DNA from: Natronosalvus vescus
Lineage (GTDB): Archaea > Halobacteriota > Halobacteria > Halobacteriales > Natrialbaceae
Reading direction: 5' to 3'
DNA length: 64,000 nucleotides
NCBI RefSeq assembly: GCF_023973145.1
Contig: NZ_CP099546.1
Coordinates: forward strand, 1,860,001-1,924,000
The notes below the pieces were generated by a model that did no database searches, had not been told where the DNA came from, and saw only the letters and a program-made list of their open reading frames with translations. Positions 45,868 to 53,732 of this stretch are shown piece by piece. Positions within the stretch are counted from its first letter, which is position 1; the number at the start of each line of letters is the position of its first letter. Position numbers and translations under genes: made by a program.

Positions 45868-46609
45868 CTACCTGTTCAACAGTTCGTGCACGAGTTCCGC
45901 CAGACCGAGGAGGATCACCACCGCTGCTCCATTGGTGACCAGAACCGAGGCTCCGAACGTGTAGATCGCGTACGAAGGAACGCCGACGAGCGAAAGTGCC
46001 GTTCCGACGACCCGGACGTTCGTCCAACGCGACCGCCCACTCCGTCCGTCCTCGGCTGAATCCGTCTCCGGGACGGTCACGCCCGCCCCGCGGAGCGCGT
46101 CGAACGTCGCCGGGAGCCGATCAGTCGGGACGAGAAACGGGTCTGACAGCAGGAACCGGGTGAAGAACGGCAGTGTGTGCCTCGATCCGGACGAGTGCCA
46201 CCGTTCCAACCGTCCGTACCGACACGGACTCGACGCGCTCGAGATCCACCGTCCGTTCGTGTCCGTTCCCGTATTCCGCAGTCAGCGTCCGGGTGGTGCT
46301 ATCGATCCGCAGACGTGTGTCGTCGTAGAGGTAGACGCCCGTCCACCACAGAATTAATGCGAGAAATCCACAGAGTCCGACGATCCCGTTCGAGAGTCGC
46401 GGGTCGATCCAGAGGCCCCCGAACAGGGCACCGACCGGGAGGGCCACGAAAATCGATAACCACCACAGCCGGCTCGTCGAACAGGTCGCGAGCACGAGTC
46501 GCGTGAGCGCTGGTGTCCCGTCGACTCGGTGTTCACCGTAGCCGATGATCCATCCGAAGGGCGCGAATGTGTGGACATACGCAGATTCAGTCCCCCTACC
46601 GAAGCACAA
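45868..46609 (-). pseudogene. frameshifted membrane protein with PH-like region
   Basis: Two overlapping minus-strand frames form one protein. The upstream part (TTG at 46609) has two hydrophobic helices (LWWLSIFVALPVGALFGGLW; then GIVGLCGFLALILWWTG) and a PH-like strand region ending TVGTVALVRIEAHT. Reading then must shift to LPFFTRFLLSDPFLVPTDRL, followed by two more helices to the stop at 45868. Adding one CA to the CACACA run near 46172 restores a continuous frame. Either a recent two-base slippage mutation or a sequencing error. Function unknown. Confidence 0.72.
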
Positions 46610-46899
46610 CTTTTTTCATACCTATAGCGATCGGATTTTCCTCGTCCACGGATCGATTCGGATGACTCGGTCGGGTGCCGAGCCGGCTCGCGGAAACGGC
46701 GTGGGATATTAGACATCGACAGCGTCGACGAGATGAGGAGTCGAGATTCTTCGGGAATGGCGGGATTCGTACTCGGCGTCTACTCGAAGAATTGGTGTCG
46801 ATCGGCCAGACTGTTGACCGCACCAGTCTCAGTGTCGGGATCCATTTGCGGCCATAAATCCCCACGTATTTGAGTAACTCGAGAGAACACACGGGCGTA

Positions 46900-47019
46900 A
46901 TGTCCGATTACGACACCGCTCGACGGTCGTCGATCACTCGAGCGGGATCGATACGCCAACACGGGATCGAGGCACGCGTGAACGATGAAGGCAGCTCAAC
47001 GGACGTGGTCGACGCGTGA
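46900..47019 (+). CDS. possible 39-residue protein coupled to the next gene
   Basis: ATG at 46900; TGA at 47017-47019 overlaps the GTG start of the following membrane gene by four bases (GTGA). A TATA-like tattt (46866-46871) about 30 bases upstream would give a leaderless mRNA. The product (MSDYDTARRSSITRAGS, ending STDVVDA) is polar with halophile-like composition. The coupling and promoter support it; no homology is known to me. The 290 bases before it (46610-46899) hold nothing I can name. Confidence 0.45.
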   Translation: MSDYDTARRSSITRAGSIRQHGIEARVNDEGSSTDVVDA

Positions 47020-47363
47020 CGCTCGTCAGTTCGCTGGTCGCGTTCTTCGTCGCGTTGCTCGTCGGCGGCCTGGCGATCTACTTCGCCGCGGGTGTCGTCG
47101 TCGACGCGGACAGCTACTCCCACGCGGTCGTTACCGCTATCCTCGGCGCGTTCGGCTGGGCGCTGACGGCCTGGATTCCGCTGTTCGGCCCGCTGATCGC
47201 TCTCCTCGTCTGGATCGGGGTCATCAACTGGCGCTACCCCGGTGGCTGGGTAACGGCGGCGATGATCGGCGGCCTCGCCTGGCTGTCGGCGCTCGTCATC
47301 CTGTTCGTACTCGACGGCGTACTCGGCCTCGGCGTCGGTGCGTTCGGGGTACCGGGCACGTAG
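47016..47363 (+). CDS. small membrane protein with four helices
   Basis: 115 residues from a GTG. Hydrophobic segments at about 3-27, 35-53, 57-71 and 77-103, with only a few charged residues (WIGVINWRYPGGW between helices). No known motif; looks like a conserved haloarchaeal integral membrane protein. Translationally coupled to the 39-residue ORF upstream, convergent with hsp20. Confidence 0.7.
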   Translation: MTLVSSLVAFFVALLVGGLAIYFAAGVVVDADSYSHAVVTAILGAFGWALTAWIPLFGPLIALLVWIGVINWRYPGGWVTAAMIGGLAWLSALVILFVLDGVLGLGVGAFGVPGT

Positions 47364-47416
47364 GTGTGTAGCGGCCGCTCGAGCGTGTTCGGTACAAAAA
47401 CGTCGCTCCGGTCGCG

Positions 47417-47833
47417 TTACTCGATGTCGATCTGCCGCGAGTCGTCGGACTCCTCGAGTTTCGGCAACGTCACGGTCAGCACGCCGTTGTTGTAGGTTGC
47501 GGAGACGTTCTCCTCGTCGACCGGCTCCGGGAGGTGGAGCCGTCGAGTAACCGAGCGACGCGAGCGCTCACGCCGAAGGTACTGGTCGTGTTCCTCGCTG
47601 GTGTCGGTTTCGTGGTCGGCCTCGAGTCGGAGCGTCCCCTCCGAGAGCGTTAGTTCGATGTCGTTGGTCTCGAAGCCCGGGAGGTCGGCAGTCACGACGT
47701 ATTCGTCGACGTTGTCGACCACGTCGACGGCGACCGAGCCGGGAACGGAGAGGTCGCCGCCGACGCCCGCTTCGATCTGTTTGCTGACACGGTCGAGCAT
47801 CTCTTCGAGGTCGTCGAACGGATTTCGTCGCAT
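47417..47833 (-). CDS. hsp20: Hsp20/alpha-crystallin family small heat-shock protein
   Basis: 138 residues. The alpha-crystallin domain spans about 33-125: VDNVDEYVVTADLPGFETND, LRLEADHETDTSEEH, the conserved RRLHLPEPVDEENVSATYNN and GVLTVTLPK. ATP-independent holdase that stops aggregation, upstream of the thermosome system in protein quality control. Upstream of its start lie two copies of a GGTACC-centred repeat. Confidence 0.95.
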   Translation of the reverse strand: MRRNPFDDLEEMLDRVSKQIEAGVGGDLSVPGSVAVDVVDNVDEYVVTADLPGFETNDIELTLSEGTLRLEADHETDTSEEHDQYLRRERSRRSVTRRLHLPEPVDEENVSATYNNGVLTVTLPKLEESDDSRQIDIE

Positions 47834-47900
47834 GGGCGACGGTACACGCTCGACGGAGATAAAATCTGCCCCCTGCGTAACGACAGAACCGTTGATCGAT

Positions 47901-47960
47901 CGAGGTCGTCGGTACCGACAGTACGCGTGACCGCTCGAGGTCGCCGGTACCGACGATACG
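47901..47960. repeat. two 25-bp direct repeats with palindromic core, upstream of hsp20
   Basis: 47901-47925 and 47936-47960 match at all but about three positions, 35 bases apart. The core is gtcggtaccgac (a perfect 12-bp palindrome, 47908-47919) and gccggtaccgac (47943-47954). They lie 70-125 bases upstream of the hsp20 ATG and between hsp20 and pheA. Possible paired regulator sites. Confidence 0.6.
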
Positions 47961-48034
47961 TGCGCCCGCTCGAGCGCACGGAATTCGAGTTCGAGCGTGG
48001 CGCCACGACACCGAGTGTGACGCCGCGTCGACCG

Positions 48035-48841
48035 TCAGTCGACGACGTGCTCGAGGTCGTACGACCCGAGGCGGCGAACCCATCCCTTATCGGCGAGCGT
48101 TTCGAGTTCCTCGAGCGCCGCCTGCGTTCGATCCTCGTAGAGTCCGCCGGCGATGTCGATGTGGAAGACGTAATCGCCCAGGCGCTCGCCGCTGGGTCGA
48201 GATTCGACGCGGCTCAGGTTGATGTCACGCTCGGCGAAGGGCTTGAGCAACTCGAGCAACAGACCGGGGTAGTTCGCGTTCGGATAGACGACGAGTGAGG
48301 TCTTGCCCCCGGCAGTCGAACGATGGGCGACTGGCGCGACGGCGAAAAACCGCGTCGCATTCGAGGTCTGATCCTGGATGTCGGCGGCGAGCACCTCGAG
48401 GCCGTTGCCGGCGTTGTCGGGGTGGCCGATGCCGGCGACGGTGGGATCCTCGCGGGCGTACTCGACGCCCTGGGCGGTGCTGGCCACGGCCTCGAGGGTG
48501 GCGTCGGGATGCTCGCGCTCGAGGTAGGTGCGACACTGAGCCAGCGCCTGGGAGTGGCTGGCGATGGTCTCGAAGTCGCGATCCTGTGCGAGCAGGGCGT
48601 GGCGGATCGGCGTGACGATCTCGCGGACGACGGCGATGTCGTACTCGGCGACGGCGTCGAGGCTCTCGGTGACGCTCCCTTCGATGCTGTTCTCGATGGG
48701 GATGACGCCGCGCTCGAACTCGCCGCTGGCGACGGCGGCGACGATGTCGGTGACGGACTGGCGAAAGACGATGTCGTCGTCGATCGCTCGCGTGGCGCGA
48801 TGGGAGTAGGTACCTTCGGGCCCAAGCGTGACGGCTGTCAT
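48035..48841 (-). CDS. pheA: prephenate dehydratase
   Basis: 268 residues. The PDT domain has TLGPEGTYSHRAT, GVIPIENSIEGSV and the catalytic TSNATRFFAV (TRF motif); the ACT domain follows from about 185 with LLLELLKPFAERDINLSRVESRPS. It turns prephenate into phenylpyruvate for phenylalanine synthesis; the ACT domain is the phenylalanine sensor (ESRP motif). Mono-functional, as usual in archaea. Confidence 0.96.
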   Translation of the reverse strand: MTAVTLGPEGTYSHRATRAIDDDIVFRQSVTDIVAAVASGEFERGVIPIENSIEGSVTESLDAVAEYDIAVVREIVTPIRHALLAQDRDFETIASHSQALAQCRTYLEREHPDATLEAVASTAQGVEYAREDPTVAGIGHPDNAGNGLEVLAADIQDQTSNATRFFAVAPVAHRSTAGGKTSLVVYPNANYPGLLLELLKPFAERDINLSRVESRPSGERLGDYVFHIDIAGGLYEDRTQAALEELETLADKGWVRRLGSYDLEHVVD

Positions 48842-48970
48842 AGGTGGTGCTACCGGGGGCAGGTCGGAAAAGCGTGCCGACAGTGGAGATATTGGACGTG
48901 TTAGGTGTTCGAGGTCGGGGTGGTGGTTCCGATCACCCTCGAGCGCCCTGACCTGCTAGGCACTCGAATT

Positions 48971-49040
48971 TCGTCGTGTTCCGCCCTGTTCCGCCCTGTT
49001 CTGCCCTGTTCCATCTTGTTCTGTCGTGTTCCGCCCTGTT
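48971..49040. repeat. 10-bp tandem repeats
   Basis: Seven consecutive 10-base units of the form (c/t)(c/t)gccctgtt, each ending in tgtt, between pheA and the AI-2E gene. Three copies are identical (ccgccctgtt). It lies in the non-coding gap 48842-49057, just past the end of the minus-strand AI-2E gene, and is pyrimidine-rich on the plus strand. Confidence 0.85.
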
Positions 49041-49057
49041 TCGTTCTCCCGTCCCGC

Positions 49058-50062
49058 TCACAGGTCGTCGTAGTGTTCGTTAAATATCGAGAGGGTGGCG
49101 ACGAGCGCACCGAGGAGGACGGGGCCGAAAAACAGCCCCATCAGGCCGAACGCGGTGACGCCGCCCAGGACGCCGACGATGATCACGGCCGGATTGAGGT
49201 CGGCGTACCGGTCGACGACGATCGGTCGCAGGTAGTCGTCGGCGACGCCAACGACGATGGCGCTGTAGACGGTGAGCGCGACCGCGAGCACGGGTTCACC
49301 GATCACAAGGAGGTAGATGGCTGCCGGCCCCCAGACCAGAAACGCGCCGACCAGCGGGATCAGCGAGAGGACGATCATCACCATCGTCCAGAACAGCGCG
49401 TTCGGAATGCCCGTCGCGAACAGGGCGATCCCCGCAATGGAGCCCTCGATGATCGCGATCAGGACGTGTCCCGCGAGCACCGCCCAGGTCACCTCCTCGA
49501 GTTCGTCGAACAGCTCCTGCTGGACGGGCTCCGGAATCGGCGTGACCTCTTTCAGCCACGCGAGGAGGTCGTCGCCGTCTTTCAGGAAGTAGTAGAGGAG
49601 AAAGAGCGCCAGTCCGATCCCGATCATGATATGGGTGACTCCGGTGACGACCTCGAGGCTGCGTTCGGCCGCCATCGCGCCGACGTCCCTAGCACTGTCG
49701 AATATCGCCGCCTCGAGGTCGATTCCGAACCGCTCGGCGAGGCTCTCGAGGGGTTCCGGTGGGAACGCGTCGGGGTCGGCCTCCTCGAACACCCGCAGTG
49801 CGTCCTGAGCGACGACCGCGATGACCACGAGCACGGGGAGGATGAATCCGAGCAACGCGAGGATCACGAGCGCAAATGCCGCGATCGTCGGGGAAACCCG
49901 CCCCTCGAGACGTCGCTGGAGCGGCGACAGGACGAACGCGAGCAAGACGGCTGCCAGCACGTACTGCAGGTACGGCAAAATGAGCTGTGCCGACAGCACG
50001 ACCAGGATCGCGATGAAGACCAGCAGCGTCCCTCTCGAGCGGTTCACGACCCGCCGTCCCAC
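49058..50062 (-). CDS. AI-2E family transporter (TqsA/PerM-like)
   Basis: 334 residues from a GTG at 50062. About eight hydrophobic helices: two N-terminal pairs, a central amphipathic region (about 95-150), then the conserved LGLALFLLYYFLKDGDD, GHVLIAIIEGSIAGIALF and a final block VVDRYADLNPAVIIVGVLGG. The family was named for AI-2 export; several members are Na+(Li+)/H+ antiporters, so the substrate is open. Alternative GTG six codons in. Confidence 0.9.
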   Translation of the reverse strand: MGRRVVNRSRGTLLVFIAILVVLSAQLILPYLQYVLAAVLLAFVLSPLQRRLEGRVSPTIAAFALVILALLGFILPVLVVIAVVAQDALRVFEEADPDAFPPEPLESLAERFGIDLEAAIFDSARDVGAMAAERSLEVVTGVTHIMIGIGLALFLLYYFLKDGDDLLAWLKEVTPIPEPVQQELFDELEEVTWAVLAGHVLIAIIEGSIAGIALFATGIPNALFWTMVMIVLSLIPLVGAFLVWGPAAIYLLVIGEPVLAVALTVYSAIVVGVADDYLRPIVVDRYADLNPAVIIVGVLGGVTAFGLMGLFFGPVLLGALVATLSIFNEHYDDL

Positions 50063-50430
50063 GCCGCAGCCGATAAAGTGAGGGCTGGCAACGGACGATT
50101 GTGCCGTGAAACGGTAGCTCGTTTGCCTCGAGCGTCGTCTACGAGGGGTAGATGCTCGTCACATCCGGGCAGCTCCCCGTCACGGCCGATTTGATCACCA
50201 CTGGCCGAAATACGACCGTAGAGGTGACAAACGTTAGCACTAACTGTGACGATTCACACACCGGTCGTGGGCTCGTTTTGTGATCGGATGTACAGCGACG
50301 GTCAGCGGCTCCTGTACTACTCTCGACCCCTCCTCAATCACTCCCAAACCGGCGCGTAACGTATTCTTCGTGGCGACTGTCGTCTCCGACGTAACACGGA
50401 TTCAAGAGTCTGGTACGCCAAGTACGTCCT
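50063..50430. other. intergenic region between divergent genes
   Basis: 368 bases with promoter function for the AI-2E gene (left) and the DUF547 gene (right) presumably, but no clear element or gene. Confidence 0.35.
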
Positions 50431-51147
50431 ATGTCGACGCAGCTCGATCCGCTCTCGATATCGGGCGACCTCCTCTATACGGTGAAGACGGGCGGCGACC
50501 GCTCTGCACTTCGGGATCGGCTCGCGGCGTTCGACCGCTCCCAGCTCGAGCGAGCGTTGCGGGGTCGACCCCAGAAACTCGCGTTCTGGCTCAACTGTTA
50601 CAACGCCTACGTCCAGATCCTGCTCGAGGACGACCCCTCGTTGCTCGACGGCTCCGCCCTCGACCGATGGCGTTTTTTCGCCCGCGACCGCATTCCGATC
50701 GCCGGCGTCTGGCTCAGCCTCGACGACATCGAACACGGTATGCTTCGGTCGTCGAAACACCCCTGGGGAATGGGGTATCTACCCCGGCTCTTTCCCTCGA
50801 CGTTCGAACGTCGGTTCCGCCTCGAGTCGGTCGACCCACGGATTCACTTCGCGCTCAACTGCGGCACCGAAAGCTGCCCACCGGTTGCGGTCTACTCGCC
50901 GAGCGACGTCGAGTCCGAACTCGAGATCGCGACCGAGTGGTTCCTCGAGGAGAACGTGAGCTACGATTCGGACGAGGGTGTCGCTCGCGTCCCACGGGTG
51001 TTCCTCTGGTATCGCGGCGATTTCGGGGGCTCTGACGGAATTGGGTCGTTCCTCGAGCGGTACGACGTGATTTCGGGGGACGCAGATCCGGCGATCGAGT
51101 ACGACGAACACGACTGGTCGATCGAGCTGGGCGATTATCGCCAGTGA
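50431..51147 (+). CDS. DUF547 domain protein
   Basis: 238 residues. The DUF547 domain is clear: FWLNCYNAYVQILLEDDPSL, the conserved ARDRIPIAGVWLSLDDIEHG, HPWGMGYLPR, and FALNCGTESCPPVAVYSPSD with the conserved Cys-Gly and Cys-Pro pairs. The family is widespread and may be related to papain-like or transglutaminase folds; function unproven. No signal peptide; probably cytoplasmic. Confidence 0.9.
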   Translation: MSTQLDPLSISGDLLYTVKTGGDRSALRDRLAAFDRSQLERALRGRPQKLAFWLNCYNAYVQILLEDDPSLLDGSALDRWRFFARDRIPIAGVWLSLDDIEHGMLRSSKHPWGMGYLPRLFPSTFERRFRLESVDPRIHFALNCGTESCPPVAVYSPSDVESELEIATEWFLEENVSYDSDEGVARVPRVFLWYRGDFGGSDGIGSFLERYDVISGDADPAIEYDEHDWSIELGDYRQ

Positions 51148-51225
51148 CGTCGTGGGTGTGGTGTCGGCGATCTCGTGGGGTCGTGACGCGACACGCTATC
51201 GCCCGAGTATCGTGAAAATGAGAAG

Positions 51226-51314
51226 CGGAAGGGGTGGGATTCGAACGCCACGAGGCCATACTGGCCGCCACGTGTCGAAGACGACGTGGTGCTCTGCCGC
51301 TGAGCGACCCTTCC
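51226..51314 (-). tRNA. degenerate tRNA-like sequence (possible tRNA pseudogene)
   Basis: 89 nt. The acceptor stem (GGAAGGG/CCCTTCC) is perfect, and the D arm (GCTCAGCGGCAGAGC) is normal. The anticodon arm is not: CCACG and CGTGG enclose 12 bases (TCGTCTTCGACA), which themselves can pair as an inner TCG-CGA stem, so no 7-base loop or clear anticodon exists. A GGCC/GGCC variable arm and a T arm GTGGcGTTCGAATCCCAC with one bulged C follow. Could be a pseudogene, an intron-like variant, or an unusual tRNA-like RNA. Confidence 0.55.
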
Positions 51315-51554
51315 GTATCCCACTCGAGGGGCCACCGCCTGATTGTAATCGAGCAGCTACCCCGGTGTATGTCGGAGATACTGGCTGTAAGCGTGGGCTA
51401 CACGCGATGGAGGATGTCGTTCACTCGAGCGGTTATGTCTCCCTGCGAATCCACCTTCCGTGGCCGACGACCCGACAAGCCCTTGTGACATCCCGGACGC
51501 TGCACCGCGAGCGACACTCCGCAGCCTTTAGGACGACGCCCGCCGGTGACTCGA

Positions 51555-53459
51555 GTGGTGCATCCAGACCGGATCTTCGAGGCGTTCCCCGCGCCGAGTT
51601 ACCGAGGGAACCAGGAACAGGCCCTTCGGGACATTCGCGACGCCTTCCAGGCAGGAAACGACGTCGTCTTGGTACGCGCGCCGACGGGTAGTGGCAAGTC
51701 CCTGCTGGCGCGCGCCGTCGCGGGCTGTGCCCGGACGGTCGACGAAGCCGAGCCGAGCGAGGCGACCGGTGCCTACTACACGACCCCGCAGGTCTCCCAG
51801 CTGGACGACGTGGCCGGCGACGACCTCCTCCAGGATCTCAACATCATTCGGGGCAAGTCGAACTACACCTGCATCCTCCCCGGCGAACTCGACACGCCGG
51901 TCAACCAGGCCCCCTGCGTTCGCGAGCGGGGCTACGACTGTTCGGTACAACACCGCTGTCCGTACTTCTCGGATCGAGCCATCGCCTCGAACCGCTCGAT
52001 CGCGGCGATGACGCTCGCCTATTTCATGCAGACAGCTGGCAGCGAGGTGTTTCGCAAGCGCGACGTCGTCGTCATCGACGAAGCCCACGGCCTCTCCGAG
52101 TGGGCGGAGATGTACGCGACCATCCAGCTCGGCCCGCGAACGGTGCCGTTCTGGGACGACCTGCGCGTCCCCGAAGTCGATTCCGTCGAACGAGCCGCCC
52201 GCTACGCTGAAGCCCTGGCGCAGCGGTGTACCAGCCGTAAAGACGACCTCCTGGCGCAGGAGACGCTCACCCCTGGCGACGTCCGCGAGCGTGACCGCCT
52301 CCAGGAACTCATCGGCGAACTCGAGTTCTTCGTGAAGGACTACCGGGATCCGGAGAGTCCGACGACGTGGCTGGTCGATCAGGGCGACGCCGATGGGGGT
52401 GGCGGAGTGGGCTCGAGTGGGAGCAATAATTCGGACGACGGCGGGGACGGCGAACCGCAGGGCGGCCCGCTCACGATCAAACCGATGGATCCCGAGCGCT
52501 ACCTCCGCTACACCGTCTGGGATCGGGGCAACAAGTTCGCGCTGCTGTCGGCGACCATCCTCAACAAGGACGCCTTCTGTCGCCACGTCGGCCTCGAGCC
52601 CTCCCGGGTCGCCCTGGTTGACGTCGGCCATACGTTCCCCGTCGAGAACCGGCCGCTGTACGACGTCACGCAGGGAAAGATGACCTACGAACACCGCGAG
52701 GAAACCCTCCCGAAGATCGCCCGGACGATCGTCCGGATCATGCAGAACCACCCCGACGAGAAAGGGCTGATCCACGCCCACTCGTACGCGATTCAGGACG
52801 AACTCGAGTCGCTGCTCACTGACTTCGGGGTCGGCGACCGGGTTCGCTCCCACAGCCGGGACGACCGGGATGCCGACCTCGAGGCCTGGAAGGCCAGTTC
52901 GGATCCGGACGTCTTCCTCTCGGTGAAGATGGAGGAGGCCCTCGACCTGAAGGGCGACCTCTGTCGCTGGCAGGTGCTGTGTAAGGCCCCGTTCCTGAAC
53001 ACGAGCGACTCCCGGGTAGCCCACCGACTCGAGCAGGGCCAGTGGGCGTGGTACTACCGGGCGGCCCTGCGGACGGTGATCCAGGCCTGCGGCCGGGTCA
53101 TCCGGGCACCCGACGATTACGGCTCGACGTACATCGCTGACTCGAGTTTGCTCGACCTGTTCGAGCGCGCTCGAACTGATATGCCCGACTGGTTCGCCGC
53201 CCAGGTCGACCGGCTCGAGGAACCCGATCTGCCTGCGTTCGAGCCACGGGCGGCCTCTGACTGTCACGCTCGATCGAGATCCGACGGCGATGGCAGGGGG
53301 TCGAGTGGGAACGACGGAAAAAGCGACACCTCGAGCACTGACGCTGGTACCGCCTACACCCGCACTCGGGACACCGGCCGCACGAACTCGGGGTCGAGCC
53401 GGGGCCGACGCTCACGATCACGTAGCCCGCTCGCCGACGTCTGGGACACCGACGGCTAG
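51555..53459 (+). CDS. XPD/DinG-type Fe-S helicase (superfamily 2, Rad3 branch)
   Basis: About 634 residues. Walker A is APTGSGKS (42-49), the DEAH box is at 175-178 (VVVIDEAHGL), and four cysteines C106, C121, C129 and C135 match the 4Fe-4S domain of XPD/DinG. Motif VI-like LRTVIQACGRVIR is near the end, followed by a Ser/Arg/Gly/Asp-rich tail of about 80 residues; a Gly/Asp insert lies near 275-300. A TATA-like cctttagg near 51526 suggests the GTG at 51555 or 51558; a GTG at 51546 is also in frame. Role: DNA repair or R-loop/fork handling. Confidence 0.9.
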   Translation: MVHPDRIFEAFPAPSYRGNQEQALRDIRDAFQAGNDVVLVRAPTGSGKSLLARAVAGCARTVDEAEPSEATGAYYTTPQVSQLDDVAGDDLLQDLNIIRGKSNYTCILPGELDTPVNQAPCVRERGYDCSVQHRCPYFSDRAIASNRSIAAMTLAYFMQTAGSEVFRKRDVVVIDEAHGLSEWAEMYATIQLGPRTVPFWDDLRVPEVDSVERAARYAEALAQRCTSRKDDLLAQETLTPGDVRERDRLQELIGELEFFVKDYRDPESPTTWLVDQGDADGGGGVGSSGSNNSDDGGDGEPQGGPLTIKPMDPERYLRYTVWDRGNKFALLSATILNKDAFCRHVGLEPSRVALVDVGHTFPVENRPLYDVTQGKMTYEHREETLPKIARTIVRIMQNHPDEKGLIHAHSYAIQDELESLLTDFGVGDRVRSHSRDDRDADLEAWKASSDPDVFLSVKMEEALDLKGDLCRWQVLCKAPFLNTSDSRVAHRLEQGQWAWYYRAALRTVIQACGRVIRAPDDYGSTYIADSSLLDLFERARTDMPDWFAAQVDRLEEPDLPAFEPRAASDCHARSRSDGDGRGSSGNDGKSDTSSTDAGTAYTRTRDTGRTNSGSSRGRRSRSRSPLADVWDTDG

Positions 53460-53542
53460 AAAATAGTCGCTGCGCCCCAGGCGACCATCGAGGTAACCAT
53501 CAACAGCGCGAAGAGCGCCGCGATGATCTGGTTCAGGTTCAT
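53456..53542 (-). CDS. 28-residue membrane peptide
   Basis: ATG at 53542, TAG at 53456-53458, so the stop overlaps that of the helicase gene by four bases on the other strand. The product begins MNLNQIIAALFALLMVTSMV and ends in a short Trp/Gly/Ala stretch: a single hydrophobic helix. The codon choice is clean and the convergent overlap resembles other real junctions in this window. I know of no function; it could be a subunit of a larger membrane complex. Confidence 0.55.
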   Translation of the reverse strand: MNLNQIIAALFALLMVTSMVAWGAATIF

Positions 53543-53632
53543 ACACGGTTTTCTCACTGGGGAAGTATGAATTTGACGTCCATATGTTGTGAGTTTGGCT
53601 CGACGAGGGTTTTGCTCGAGGCCGATCGGGCA

Positions 53633-53705
53633 CGTTCCTGACGAGGGGTCGATCGATTCGGTGCGTTCCTGACGAGGGGTCGATCGATTCGGTGCGTTCC
53701 TGAAG
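53633..53705. repeat. 31-bp tandem repeat
   Basis: Two full copies and a partial third of a 31-base unit containing gttcctgacgaggggtcgat and ttcggtg, period 31. It lies in the gap (53543-53732) between the membrane peptide gene and the Taw2-like gene. Confidence 0.85.
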
Positions 53706-53732
53706 AGGAGTGGTGTGTCTCTGCCGTGGGTG

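Noticed and set aside
51528-53267. 579-codon open frame antisense to the Fe-S helicase
   Set aside because: No recognisable domain; the helicase on the plus strand has Walker, DEAH and Fe-S motifs.
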